A DNA stretch of 64,000 nucleotides, taken from the NCBI GenBank assembly GCA_035308965.1, contig DATGFN010000023.1, positions 339,174-403,173 of the forward strand. Reading direction: 5' to 3'. Source of the DNA: DASYXZ01 sp035308965. GTDB lineage: Bacteria > Acidobacteriota > Terriglobia > UBA7540. Positions within the stretch are counted from its first letter, which is position 1. Every line of letters starts with the position of its first letter. The position numbers and the translations under genes are program-made. Of the stretch, positions 1 to 8,902 are shown in pieces. The notes below the pieces were generated by a model, which worked only from the letters and a program-made list of their open reading frames with translations, was not told the origin of the DNA and did not search any database.

Positions 1-2
1 TT

Positions 3-296
3 CATCCCGGAGAGATCCTTGCCGAAGAATTGACGGAGAGTAGACTTTCCGCCGCCCAATTGGCTCGCGCTTTGGATGTGCCACCCAATCGGATTTCGCA
101 GATCATCGCCGGCAAGCGGGCCATCTCCGCGGATACCGCACTTCGCCTGGCCCGTTACTTCAGAACTTCCCCGGACCTGTGGATGAATCTGCAGAAAAAC
201 TACGACCTCGATCTTGCTCGTCAGCGGCTCGGCAAAGCCATCAATCATTTCCCCCAAAGGCCAGAGGCATCCCCTCGAGTTCTGCAACGCCTATAG
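3..296 (+). CDS. higA: HigA-type XRE antitoxin/regulator, 5' end outside window
   Basis: The open frame enters from the left edge and ends at TAG 294-296; about 97 codons are visible. The first residues read HPGEILAEEL, the usual start of HigA-family antitoxins, which normally follows only a few residues after the initiator Met, so very little is missing. A helix-turn-helix follows (LSAAQLARALDVPPNRISQI, then GKRAISADTALRLARYF), ending in the family's DLWMNLQ segment. HigA proteins bind the promoter of their own operon and neutralise a HigB RNase toxin, which is normally encoded just upstream and so cannot be seen here. An internal TTG at 30 exists but would remove the conserved start. The family call is firm; the toxin pairing is inferred. 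Confidence 0.85.
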   Translation, partial: HPGEILAEELTESRLSAAQLARALDVPPNRISQIIAGKRAISADTALRLARYFRTSPDLWMNLQKNYDLDLARQRLGKAINHFPQRPEASPRVLQRL

Positions 297-422
297 GGAT
301 AGCAACACTGCTCCGGTCGCGCTTTGCTTTCGCGCCGGAACCATTTCGGGCCGTTTGGTGGTGGAGTTTCCATAAATTCGTAGAGGCGGTTCGCGAACCG
401 GCCCAGCTTCCATGAGGGAATT

Positions 423-1682
423 ATGACAGCGACTGCAACCAGGCAAGGAGAAGAAGGTCTGTCCATCACAGAACAGACGAGGGCGCATTTCCCCGCGCTC
501 GAACGACGCCACAACGGCTACCCTGTCGCCTATTTTGACGGTCCCGGCGGCACCCAGGTGCCGCGCGAAGTAGTGGAAGCCGTCGCCGAATATCTTTATC
601 ACCACAACGCCAACACTCATTGGGCGTATCCCACCAGCTCGGAAACAGATGAAGCCATCGCACAATCGCGCCAGGCTCTGGCGGATTTTCTTAACGCCGC
701 GCCCTCTGAAATTGTTTTTGGCGCCAACATGACCACGCTCACATTCCACCTTGCGAGGGCGCTCGGCAGGCAGTGGAGTGCGGGCGACGAAGTTGTGGTG
801 ACCGAGCTCGACCACCACGGCAACCTTGCGCCCTGGCAAGCTCTTGAACGCGAGCGCGGGATCACGCTCCGTGTAGTGAGGATGATTCCTGAGACGGGGC
901 AACTTGACTGGCAGGATCTTGAAAGCAAGATCGGAGCCCGGACCCGCATGGTGGCCATGGGAGCGGCCTCGAATGCCCTTGGCACCATCAGCGATGTGCG
1001 CCGGGCGGGGAAGATGGCACACGCCGCCGGGGCGTTGATGTTCGTGGACGCCGTTCACTACGCGCCCCATGTCCTGACTGACGTTCGCGCGCTCGATTGC
1101 GATTTCCTGGCTTGCTCGGCGTATAAATTTTACGGCCCTCACATTGGAGTGCTTTACGGCAGGCAGCACTTACTTCAGTCAACAGATTTCCCCAAATTGA
1201 TTCCCGCGCCCGATGCCGCTCCCGAGCGCGCGGAGACAGGTACGCAGAATCACGAAGGCATCGTGGGCGCGGCAGCGGCGGCGAATTTCCTTGCCTCTCT
1301 TGCCATCGGCTCAACTCGACGGGAGCGATTGTGTGCCGCGTTCGATGGCTTGCACACGTCACACCAAGCGCTGTTGAAGCAACTTTGGGATGGACTTGTC
1401 GGCATTCGGGGCGTAACGGTCTATGGGCCTCCTCCAAAAGAGCAACGAACTCCCACGGTTTCCTTCACCCTAGAGAAAGTTTCCTCAAGCAAAGTGGCAG
1501 CAGGCTTGGCCGAGCGAGGAGTGTTTGTGTCGCACGGGGATTTCTACGCCGCAACTATTACTCAGCGGCTTGGCCTGGGGGATGAAGGATTGGTCCGCGC
1601 CGGATGCGCTTGCTACACAACTGGTGAGGAAGTATCCCGTCTCGTCGACGGTGTGCGAGCCATCTCAGCGAAATACCGCTGA
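423..1682 (+). CDS. Cysteine desulfurase-like class V aminotransferase
   Basis: A 419-residue PLP enzyme of aminotransferase class V, closest in pattern to the cysteine desulfurase-like VC1184 subfamily. The N-terminus has the YFDGPGGTQVP motif, then the cofactor segment ELDHHGNLAPW, the phosphate/ring-binding VDAVHYAPH, and SAYKFYGPHIG carrying the Schiff-base lysine at residue 235. Length is usual for the family. The active-site cysteine loop of true SufS is not obvious; RAGCACYTTGEE near the C-terminus aligns with a part that lacks the catalytic Cys in this subfamily, so desulfurase activity is uncertain. ATG at 423 follows an AGGG tract. It stands alone, with no suf or isc genes nearby. 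Bases 297-422 upstream hold no recognisable gene. Confidence 0.85.
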   Translation: MTATATRQGEEGLSITEQTRAHFPALERRHNGYPVAYFDGPGGTQVPREVVEAVAEYLYHHNANTHWAYPTSSETDEAIAQSRQALADFLNAAPSEIVFGANMTTLTFHLARALGRQWSAGDEVVVTELDHHGNLAPWQALERERGITLRVVRMIPETGQLDWQDLESKIGARTRMVAMGAASNALGTISDVRRAGKMAHAAGALMFVDAVHYAPHVLTDVRALDCDFLACSAYKFYGPHIGVLYGRQHLLQSTDFPKLIPAPDAAPERAETGTQNHEGIVGAAAAANFLASLAIGSTRRERLCAAFDGLHTSHQALLKQLWDGLVGIRGVTVYGPPPKEQRTPTVSFTLEKVSSSKVAAGLAERGVFVSHGDFYAATITQRLGLGDEGLVRAGCACYTTGEEVSRLVDGVRAISAKYR

Positions 1683-1764
1683 ATTAAGGAACGAGGACGG
1701 TTTTTATACACATTCCACCCCGCGCGACATCCGCGACAGCACTCGATATTCTGATTGTGAATTC

Positions 1765-3240
1765 TTACGGCAAACGATTAGCCGCCAGATTGGCTAGATC
1801 GAGGAAGGAACCGGGCAACAGTCCAAGGTAGAAAATTCCAAAAAGACTAGTGGCCATGGCTATGCCTAGCGAGGCGGGCATATCCACATGCGAGGCTTCT
1901 GCTTTTCCCTCGCGCATATACATCACCACCACCAAGCGCAGATAGTAATAGACCGAGACCACGCTGTTCAGCAAAGCGATAATCGTGAGGCCAATCAAGT
2001 TGGCGTGAATCGCGGCGCGGAAAACGTAGAACTTGGCGAAGAATCCGGCCATGGTGGGAATGCCGGCCAGGGAAAACATAAATACGGCAAGGCAAGCGGC
2101 CGCGCCCGGGCGCTCAAAACCAAAACCGACAAAATCATCCACGTTGGTATATCGCTCGTCGTGTCCGGCCAGGTGCGCGATCAGGATGAATACGCCCACG
2201 TTCATCAGTGCGTAAGCGGTGAGGTAGAAAAGCACGGACGAAGTGGCTTCAGCCCGCGTGATTTCATCATTGCCTGCGGCGAGGGCGGCGGCAATGCCCA
2301 CCAGAACATAGCCCGCGTGCGCGATGGAAGAATAAGCCAGGAAGCGTTTGACGTTTGATTGCCAGAGCGCGGCAAGATTACCCAAAGACATGGTGAGAAT
2401 CGCTGTAGTCCAAATGAGCCAGAAGGTGAGCGAACTTACCCCGCCAAACCCCACCACGAATACCCGCAAGACCACGGCAAAGGCCGCCGCTTTGGGCCCC
2501 ACACTTAAGAAGGCAGTGACCGGCGCGGGCGCGCCCTGGTAAACGTCGGGCGTCCAGATTTGGAAGGGGACAGCCGACACTTTAAAACCGAGGCCGATGA
2601 ACATCAGGATCAACGCGATCGAAGTCATGGAGGCCCATCCTCCCGAGCGGTCGAGATGGGCATTCAGATCGTTGAGATTGGTCGAGCCCGATATTCCATA
2701 AATAAACGCGATTCCATAAAGGAAAAAAGCGGTGGCGAATGAGCCCAGCAAGAAATACTTGAGTGAAGACTCATTGGACTGGGCGTTCGCGCGCTTGAAT
2801 CCGGCCAGAATGTAAGTGGAGATGGAAGAAATCTCGAGCCCCAGAAAAATCATGATGAGCTCAGTGGAAGCGGCCATAAAGCACATGCCAAGAGTGGCCA
2901 TCAACACCAGCGAATAATATTCGGCGTGATTAATCCCGTCGCGCTCGAGATAATGCACCGAGCCGAGCAGGGTAACGCCCGCCACAAAGAGGAACAGCAG
3001 GGTGAAGTACAAACTGAATTCATTGGAGGAAATATTGCCATTGAACGCGGTTCCCGGCGAGAGGAAAGTCCAGGACGTGGAATAAGCCGCCGCTAGCACC
3101 CCCACGAATGCCAGCCAGCCCAGCGCGGATTTTCGCCGCGCGCTTACGAACGGGTCGAGCACCATAACCAGTATTGCAAATCCGGCCAAAACGATTTCGG
3201 GGAGGACGCGCAGCATTTCGTCGGGCTGAACGAAGTTCAT
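1765..3240 (-). CDS. nuoN: NADH-quinone oxidoreductase subunit N
   Basis: Last gene of the nuo operon, 491 residues, the usual size. NuoN is one of three antiporter-like membrane subunits of complex I that move protons across the inner membrane. The sequence is almost wholly transmembrane helices, with the proton-translocation hallmarks FLGLEISSISTYIL, FLLGSFATAFFLYGIAFIYG and LAYSSIAHAGYVLVGIAA. Its ATG lies 4 bp inside the end of nuoM, an arrangement typical of translational coupling. The 82 bp after its end and before the convergent aminotransferase gene hold nothing recognisable. Confidence 0.97.
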   Translation of the reverse strand: MNFVQPDEMLRVLPEIVLAGFAILVMVLDPFVSARRKSALGWLAFVGVLAAAYSTSWTFLSPGTAFNGNISSNEFSLYFTLLFLFVAGVTLLGSVHYLERDGINHAEYYSLVLMATLGMCFMAASTELIMIFLGLEISSISTYILAGFKRANAQSNESSLKYFLLGSFATAFFLYGIAFIYGISGSTNLNDLNAHLDRSGGWASMTSIALILMFIGLGFKVSAVPFQIWTPDVYQGAPAPVTAFLSVGPKAAAFAVVLRVFVVGFGGVSSLTFWLIWTTAILTMSLGNLAALWQSNVKRFLAYSSIAHAGYVLVGIAAALAAGNDEITRAEATSSVLFYLTAYALMNVGVFILIAHLAGHDERYTNVDDFVGFGFERPGAAACLAVFMFSLAGIPTMAGFFAKFYVFRAAIHANLIGLTIIALLNSVVSVYYYLRLVVVMYMREGKAEASHVDMPASLGIAMATSLFGIFYLGLLPGSFLDLANLAANRLP

Positions 3241-4781
3241 CGAGTCTGCCCTCCGATTTTCACCGGTGCGCCGCCGGCCATTTGGGTCGCACCCGCGCCC
3301 ACACGCTGGATCACTTGAGCCGAACTCACGTCAATTCTCCGCAGGAATGGGTTGGGATAAACGCCCATCCAAAGAATGACCAACACCAGAACCACCAGGA
3401 TGAATTTTTCCCGCGCGTCAATGTCAGGAAGGTTCTGGTTCTTGGGATTGGTCACCTCGCCGAAAAACACGCGTTGGTACATCCAGAGCAAGTAAACGGC
3501 GGCCAGGACCACGCCCACGGCGGCCAGCGCGGCGTAGGCTGCCTTCACATGGAAGCTGCCTACGATAATCAAGAATTCGCCCACGAAGCCATTTAGCGCA
3601 GGCAGGCCAAGCGAGGAGAGTGTGACGATCAAAAAAAAGGTGCTGAAAACGGGAATGGCGGTGGCAAGACCGCCGAACTCGGCGATCAGGCGCGTGTGCC
3701 GGCGGTCGTACAACATGCCCACCAGAAGAAAGAGCGCGCCGGTTGAGACGCCGTGGCTGCACATCTGATAGATGGCCCCTTCAATGCCATTGATGTTGAA
3801 AGCGAAAATGCCCAGCACAATGAATCCCATGTGCGCGACGGAGGAGTAGGCCACCAGCTTCTTCATGTCGGGCTGAACCATGGCCACCAGTGCTCCGTAA
3901 ATGATGCCGATGATGGCGAGCACGCTGATGATGGGCGCAAAATCCCGCGAAGCCTGAGGAAAGAGCGGCAGGCAGAAACGCAGCATCCCGTATGTGCCCA
4001 TCTTCAAGAGCACGCCGGCCAGGATCACCGAGCCCGCGGTGGGCGCTTCCACGTGCGCATCCGGCAACCAGGTGTGGAAGGGAAACATGGGAACCTTGAT
4101 GGCGAAAGCCAGGAAGAAGGCGAGGAAAAGCCATGTTTGCGCCGAGCCCGGCATTGAGGCCCACAACCCCGGCAATGTGCTCAGAATGGTTTGAAGATCG
4201 AATGTGCCCGTGACTTTATAAAGGTAGAGAATCCCCACCAGCATGAGCGCCGAACCCACCATTGTGTACAGAATAAATTTCACGGCCGCGTAGACGCGCC
4301 GATCGTGTCCCCACACACCGATCAGGAAATACATGGGGATGAGCATGACTTCCCAAAATACAAAAAAGAGGAATAGGTCGAGTGAAACAAAAACGCCGAT
4401 CATTCCCGTTTCCAGCGCCAGAAGGAAGAGATAAAACTCCTTGGGCCTGCTTTGGATGCTCCTCCATGAGGCGAGGATGGAAAGCGGCGTAAGAAAGGCG
4501 GAAAGCAGAACCAGCAACAGACTCAATCCATCGAGACCCACGGAATAGCTGATGGAGGGCGAGTCGATCCATGGGACCACTTCGGTAAACTGAAAGCCCG
4601 CCTGACCGGGATCGAAACCGGCAAACGCCACAATGGCCAGCGCGAGGGCGGCCACCGAGTAGAGGAGCGCGATCAAGCGGATGCGCGCAGCGGCCTCAGG
4701 ACGGGTGAAGGCAATGGACACGGCGCCCGCCAGCGGCAGAAACGTCAGGACGGTCAGAAAATGCGGGAAAGGCTCGACCAT
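3237..4781 (-). CDS. nuoM: NADH-quinone oxidoreductase subunit M
   Basis: A 514-residue antiporter-like membrane subunit of complex I. The family's motifs are visible: FFVFWEVMLIPMYFLIGVWG with the conserved helix-5 glutamate, the FPFHTWLPDAHVEAPTAGSV loop, and KLVAYSSVAHMGFIVLG. Length matches the family. It overlaps nuoN by 4 bp and is separated from nuoL by 39 bp containing a GC-rich hairpin. It acts in the membrane arm as a proton channel together with NuoL and NuoN. Confidence 0.97.
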   Translation of the reverse strand: MVEPFPHFLTVLTFLPLAGAVSIAFTRPEAAARIRLIALLYSVAALALAIVAFAGFDPGQAGFQFTEVVPWIDSPSISYSVGLDGLSLLLVLLSAFLTPLSILASWRSIQSRPKEFYLFLLALETGMIGVFVSLDLFLFFVFWEVMLIPMYFLIGVWGHDRRVYAAVKFILYTMVGSALMLVGILYLYKVTGTFDLQTILSTLPGLWASMPGSAQTWLFLAFFLAFAIKVPMFPFHTWLPDAHVEAPTAGSVILAGVLLKMGTYGMLRFCLPLFPQASRDFAPIISVLAIIGIIYGALVAMVQPDMKKLVAYSSVAHMGFIVLGIFAFNINGIEGAIYQMCSHGVSTGALFLLVGMLYDRRHTRLIAEFGGLATAIPVFSTFFLIVTLSSLGLPALNGFVGEFLIIVGSFHVKAAYAALAAVGVVLAAVYLLWMYQRVFFGEVTNPKNQNLPDIDAREKFILVVLVLVILWMGVYPNPFLRRIDVSSAQVIQRVGAGATQMAGGAPVKIGGQTR

Positions 4782-4793
4782 ATTTAAAACTCG

Positions 4794-4811
4794 GGGAGCG
4801 GCTCCGCTCCC
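4794..4811. repeat. GC-rich perfect hairpin in the nuoL-nuoM spacer
   Basis: Arms GGGAGCGG (4794-4801) and CCGCTCCC (4804-4811) are perfect complements around CT. It nearly fills the 39-bp spacer between nuoL and nuoM. No T-run follows on the transcribed strand, so it looks more like a dispersed palindrome or an mRNA-processing or stability hairpin than a terminator. Confidence 0.7.
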
Positions 4812-4820
4812 ACGGCGTCT

Positions 4821-6758
4821 CTAATGAAAAAATAAAATGTAGCCCAGCCAGGCGACGGCGCCCAGCAGAACCCAGGCGGCATAGCTGCGCAAATTGCCGG
4901 ATTGAATTCTCCGCAACACGCCCCCGGCATCCATGGTTCTTGCCGCGGTTCCATTAACGCCGACGCCGTCGATGAGTCCGGCATCGATGGCCTGCCACAA
5001 AATCTTTTCAGACCCTACTCGGATGGGCCGCACGATGATGGCGTTGTAGATTTCGTCGACGTAATACTTGTGAATCAAAAGTTCATAAAGCCCGCTCAGG
5101 CTCGCCGCGATGCGGGCGGGAATTTGCGGGGACTTCAGATAAAACCACCAAGCCAGCAGGATGCCTAGTCCCGCGGCGGCCAGAGAGAATCCCATCAAAG
5201 TGACTTCGCCCATCTCGCCCGCGCTTGACGAAGGGAATGCCGACCTCAGCATGTCCTGTGCCGGACCGAAGATCGGATCGAGAAAACTGCTGAGACCTTC
5301 GAGAGGGTGAGGCATGCCGACATACCCCGCGATGACGGAAAAGATCGCCAGGATGATGAGTGGCACGGTCATCTTGGATGAACTTTCGTGGGCGTGGTGC
5401 TCGAGTTCATGGTCGAGGCGGGACTCGCCATAAAACGTCATGAACAATCCGCGAAACATATAGAAAGCGGTCATCCCGGCGGTGAGGGTGGCGAGCCAGT
5501 AGATCCACCCTTTGCCCAGCGGCCCCAAGTATGCGCCGGCAAGAATTTGGTCTTTGCTGAAGAAGCCGGAAAGAAAAGGAACGCCGCTGATAGCGAGGGT
5601 TGCGACCAGAAAAGTGAAATGGGTCTTTGGCATTTTGTGCCGCAGGCCGCCCATCTTGCGCATGTCCAGTTCGCCATTCAAGCCATGCATCACGCTGCCG
5701 GCGGCGAGAAACAGAAGCGATTTGAAGAATGCGTGCGTCATCAGATGGAATATGCCGGCGGCGAACACTCCCACGCCACAGCCCACAAACATGTAACCGA
5801 GTTGGCTGATGGTGGAATAGGCGAGCATGCGCTTCAAATCGTTTTGACAAAGGGCGATGGTGGCGGCGAAAAAAGCGGTCAGGCACCCGATGGCGCTGAC
5901 CACTTCCAGAGCCGCGGGCGCGTGGGCGAAGAGAATGCTGGAACGCGCCACCATATAAACGCCCGCCGTCACCATGGTGGCGGCGTGAATCAAGGCGCTG
6001 ACGGGCGTGGGACCTTCCATGGCATCGGGCAGCCAGACATAGAGCGGGAGCTGGGCGGATTTTCCCACCGCGCCCAAAAACAGCAGCAGGCAGATGGCGG
6101 TGAACACGCCTTCTTTTTCATGCATGGCCATTCCTGAGGCATAACCAAATACGGTCGTCATGTCCACTGAGTTGAAAGTCCAGAAGATCAGCGCGATGCC
6201 CAGCGTGAATCCAATATCACCGATTCGCGTCACGATGAATGCCTTCTTGCCGGCGTCCGAAGCGGATTTCCTGGGGAAATAGAAACCGATCAGAAGGTAA
6301 GAGCACAAGCCCACGCCTTCCCAGCCCACGAACATCAAAGGGAAATTGGCGGCGGTCACGAGGGTGAGCATCATGAAAAGGAAAAGATTGAGGTAGGTGA
6401 AAAAGCGATAGTATCCACCCTCGTGTTCCATGTAGCCGCGGGAGTAGAGGTGGATTAGAAAGGCAACCACCGTAACCGTGCACGTCATCACCATGGTCAG
6501 GCGGTCGTAATAAAGGGCAAAGTCCGCCGTGAAATCTCCAGATTGGATCCAAGTGAAGTATGAATGGCGGAAATAATCAGCCGAGCCGGAATGGAGTAAC
6601 ATGTTCAGCGCGGCGGTCAATGCGAACACCATGGAAATCCCTGCCGCGCCGCAACCAATGGCGGAAACCGTCCCGCGCGAAAAACGCCGGCCCAGGATGC
6701 CATTGAGCGCCGCTCCCACGAGGGGAGGGCACAGCATGAGTAGAAGCTGAATTTCCAT
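4821..6758 (-). CDS. nuoL: NADH-quinone oxidoreductase subunit L
   Basis: The largest membrane subunit of complex I, 645 residues, carrying the distal proton channel and the long lateral helix at its C-terminus. Recognisable are MFVGWEGVGLCSYLLIGFYF, LPDAMEGPTPVSALIHAATM, LAYSTISQLGYMFVGCGVG, HLMTHAFFKSLLFLAAGS and SGVPFLSGFFSKDQIL. ATG at 6758. The upstream 123-bp spacer to nuoK is occupied by an octamer repeat array with its inverted copy. Confidence 0.97.
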   Translation of the reverse strand: MEIQLLLMLCPPLVGAALNGILGRRFSRGTVSAIGCGAAGISMVFALTAALNMLLHSGSADYFRHSYFTWIQSGDFTADFALYYDRLTMVMTCTVTVVAFLIHLYSRGYMEHEGGYYRFFTYLNLFLFMMLTLVTAANFPLMFVGWEGVGLCSYLLIGFYFPRKSASDAGKKAFIVTRIGDIGFTLGIALIFWTFNSVDMTTVFGYASGMAMHEKEGVFTAICLLLFLGAVGKSAQLPLYVWLPDAMEGPTPVSALIHAATMVTAGVYMVARSSILFAHAPAALEVVSAIGCLTAFFAATIALCQNDLKRMLAYSTISQLGYMFVGCGVGVFAAGIFHLMTHAFFKSLLFLAAGSVMHGLNGELDMRKMGGLRHKMPKTHFTFLVATLAISGVPFLSGFFSKDQILAGAYLGPLGKGWIYWLATLTAGMTAFYMFRGLFMTFYGESRLDHELEHHAHESSSKMTVPLIILAIFSVIAGYVGMPHPLEGLSSFLDPIFGPAQDMLRSAFPSSSAGEMGEVTLMGFSLAAAGLGILLAWWFYLKSPQIPARIAASLSGLYELLIHKYYVDEIYNAIIVRPIRVGSEKILWQAIDAGLIDGVGVNGTAARTMDAGGVLRRIQSGNLRSYAAWVLLGAVAWLGYILFFH

Positions 6759-6772
6759 GGTTAAAAGCTTTT

Positions 6773-6862
6773 CAGTATTTCAGGATGTCAGTGCTTCAGT
6801 CCGTCAGCACTTCTGGATCCAGGCTTACCTTACTGAAATACTGACCCACTGAAATACTGACC
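6773..6862. repeat. Octamer array with inverted copy in the nuoK-nuoL spacer
   Basis: Five consecutive octamers all starting with CAG occupy 6773-6812 (CAGTATTT, CAGGATGT, CAGTGCTT and so on). After an 18-bp gap, four octamers of the complementary type occupy 6831-6862 (TACTGACC, CACTGAAA). TCAGTATTTCAG at 6772-6783 is perfectly complementary to 6849-6860. The element fills most of the intercistronic gap and could fold into a long hairpin in the nuo transcript. Confidence 0.85.
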
Positions 6863-6881
6863 ACCTTCTCTCTGATCCCAC

Positions 6882-7184
6882 CTACATCTTCATCGAATCC
6901 AAATCGTCAGCGCCCAGCGACTCCTTGTTCCGGTATAAGGCGATGATGATGGCCAATCCCACAGCGGCCTCGGCGGCGGCGACTACGATGACAAAAAAAA
7001 CGTAAAGCTGCCCATCCAATTGGCCGTGCTGACGGGCGAAGGCGATAAACGCCAGATTGACGGCGTTGAGCATCAGCTCAATGCACATGAAAATGGTGAT
7101 GATGTTGCGGCGGAATATAAATCCTGCCGCGCCCAGCACAAAAAGGATCAAGCTCAGCGCCAGCACATGGGATAACGGGACCAT
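6882..7184 (-). CDS. nuoK: NADH-quinone oxidoreductase subunit K
   Basis: A 100-residue, three-helix membrane subunit of complex I, the normal size. The start at 7184 (MVPLSHVLALS) is chosen because it matches the family N-terminus and lies 10 bp after the nuoJ stop; a longer frame upstream overlaps nuoJ. The conserved glutamates are seen in IFMCIELMLNAVNLAF and VAAAEAAVGLAIIIALYR. The C-terminus LGADDLDSMKM is typical. Confidence 0.95.
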   Translation of the reverse strand: MVPLSHVLALSLILFVLGAAGFIFRRNIITIFMCIELMLNAVNLAFIAFARQHGQLDGQLYVFFVIVVAAAEAAVGLAIIIALYRNKESLGADDLDSMKM

Positions 7185-7194
7185 TCTCGAACCC

Positions 7195-7686
7195 TCACAA
7201 TTCTTTCTTGGCCAGCACCACGGCGCCAAGCACCGCCACCAGAACCAGGACTGAAGTGACCTCGAAAGGGAGGATATAATTCTGGAAAAGCAAATGGCCG
7301 ATGGGCGCCGGACCAGCGGGCTTGGCCACCGGCCATTGGCCGCTCTCCTCCGGCAGGTATTTCCATAGGGCGTAAAGCATTTCAACCAGAAATGCCATCA
7401 GCAACGGCGCGCCCATCCAACGGGCCACGCGGCTGCGCGAACTGGGAACTTCGTGTCCCGCGTTCAGAAGCATGATCACCAGGACGAAAAGGACCATGAT
7501 GGCGCCGGCATACACAATCACTTGAATCATCGCGATAAATTCAGCGCCCAGCAAAAGATATTCCACTGCCAGCGCGCACAGCACCACGATCAGCGAGAGC
7601 GCGCTGTAAACCGGGGTGCGTTGGAGGACCACTCCCAGCGCCGCAACGATGACGAGCCCTCCGAAGATGTAAAAAAGAATAGGCAT
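7195..7686 (-). CDS. nuoJ: NADH-quinone oxidoreductase subunit J
   Basis: A 163-residue membrane subunit of complex I with five predicted helices. The diagnostic segment is EFIAMIQVIVYAGAIMVLFV, which contains the family's pi-bulge helix, followed by IMLLNAG. It is followed after 10 bp by nuoK. In most bacteria nuoI lies immediately upstream; here the 181-bp interval to nuoH contains no nuoI, only a repeat element. Confidence 0.95.
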   Translation of the reverse strand: MPILFYIFGGLVIVAALGVVLQRTPVYSALSLIVVLCALAVEYLLLGAEFIAMIQVIVYAGAIMVLFVLVIMLLNAGHEVPSSRSRVARWMGAPLLMAFLVEMLYALWKYLPEESGQWPVAKPAGPAPIGHLLFQNYILPFEVTSVLVLVAVLGAVVLAKKEL

Positions 7687-7738
7687 AGACTTTACAGATT
7701 CACGGCAAATTACCTTGCCAAGAGTTGGATCCCTTCCT

Positions 7739-7831
7739 CTTGGCGCTTTCCCTGCGCCTTAGGGCCATTGCGCGATATTGTTTTCTCAGTCAGAACAAAA
7801 CATTCTCTCGCAAAGGCGCGAGGGCGCAAAG
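7739..7831. repeat. Octamer palindromic element in the nuoH-nuoJ spacer
   Basis: The right arm, 7810-7831, is built of octamers GCAAAGGC, GCGAGGGC and GCAAAG. The left arm, CTTGGCGCTTTCCCTGCGCC at 7739-7758, is its imperfect complement. The centre shares ATTGTT and CAGAAC with CATTCTC downstream, as in the element between nuoE and nuoF, so the two are copies of one family. It sits exactly where nuoI would normally be. Confidence 0.75.
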
Positions 7832-7867
7832 ATTAGACCAAATAATATCGAACATGCCCATCAGCGC

Positions 7868-8902
7868 TTACGACGTCCACCACGTCAAAATTAATCCCGT
7901 CACCAGAATATTTAGAAATCCGATGGGCAATAAAACCTTCCATCCGAATGCCATCAGTTGGTCATACCGAAAACGGGGCAGAGTGCCGCGCATCCACATA
8001 TAAAAGAAAAGGAAGCAAAAAACTTTGGCGCCAAAATAGACAACGGGCAACAAGACCTGTAGCCACGCGGGACCGAAAACGGGGCCGAGCCAGCCGCCGA
8101 AAAAAAGGAGCGTGGCAATGCACGAGACCGTGATCATGTTCCCGTACTCGGCCATAAAAAACATGGCGAACTTAAAACTGCTGTACTCGGTATGAAATCC
8201 AGCCACCAATTCTGTTTCGCCCTCCGGCAGGTCAAACGGAACGCGGTTGGTTTCCGCGATGGCAGCGGCAAAGTACACCAGAAATCCGACGGGCTGAAGA
8301 ATGATGTTCCAAAGTCCATGGTGCTGCTGATACTCCACAATACCGCGCAGGCTTAAAGTGCCCGAAATCATAATGACGCCTATCACTGCCAGACCGAGCG
8401 ACAGCTCGTAGCTAATCATCTGCGCGGAGGAGCGAAGGCCGCCAAACAGCGGGTACTTGCTGTTCGAAGACCATCCCGCCAGAGCGATGCTGTAAACACC
8501 CAGCGAAGTTACGGCAAATATGAAGAGCAATCCGACGTCCAGATTCGTGACCTGGAGATAAACCGTTCGCGCGCCAATCTTGAAAGACTCGCCAAAGGGA
8601 ATCACCGCGAAAGAGAGATAAGCGAGTGTGAAAGAAAGAAAAGGGGCGAGCCAATAAATGAATTGGTCAGCCTCGAGGGGCACGATATCTTCTTTGAACA
8701 AAAACTTAAGCCCGTCAGCCAGGGGTTGCAGCAAGCCGTGCGGACCCACCCGGTAAGGTCCCCAGCGCGATTGAATGTGCGCGATGACCTTGCGCTCCAG
8801 CCAGGTGAGATAAGCGAACGCGGTGAGCACCACGCCAAGAATGACCGCCACTTTCACGAAACTCTCAAGCAGCAAAAACGTAGTGTCAGAAAATGTGATC
8901 AT
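7868..8902 (-). CDS. nuoH: NADH-quinone oxidoreductase subunit H
   Basis: A 344-residue membrane subunit that anchors the peripheral arm and forms part of the quinone chamber of complex I. Family motifs are AYLTWLERKVIAHIQSRWGP, GPHGLLQPLADGLKF, KEDIVP, ETNRVPFDLPEGETELVAGF and EYSSFKFAMFFMAEY. Its start codon lies 17 bp inside the end of nuoG, so the two are probably translationally coupled. Confidence 0.97.
   Translation of the reverse strand: MITFSDTTFLLLESFVKVAVILGVVLTAFAYLTWLERKVIAHIQSRWGPYRVGPHGLLQPLADGLKFLFKEDIVPLEADQFIYWLAPFLSFTLAYLSFAVIPFGESFKIGARTVYLQVTNLDVGLLFIFAVTSLGVYSIALAGWSSNSKYPLFGGLRSSAQMISYELSLGLAVIGVIMISGTLSLRGIVEYQQHHGLWNIILQPVGFLVYFAAAIAETNRVPFDLPEGETELVAGFHTEYSSFKFAMFFMAEYGNMITVSCIATLLFFGGWLGPVFGPAWLQVLLPVVYFGAKVFCFLFFYMWMRGTLPRFRYDQLMAFGWKVLLPIGFLNILVTGLILTWWTS

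Noticed and set aside
291..1169. Long minus-strand open frame opposite the aminotransferase gene
   Set aside because: No family pattern, no Shine-Dalgarno, and it lies wholly antisense to a clearly coding gene; GC-rich codon use produces such frames.
1331..1585. Small alternative-frame plus-strand gene within the aminotransferase
   Set aside because: Overlaps conserved coding sequence and has no Shine-Dalgarno or motif.
5388..6137. A 249-codon plus-strand frame within nuoL
   Set aside because: His/Gly/Gln-rich composition typical of antisense to membrane helices; no start signal.
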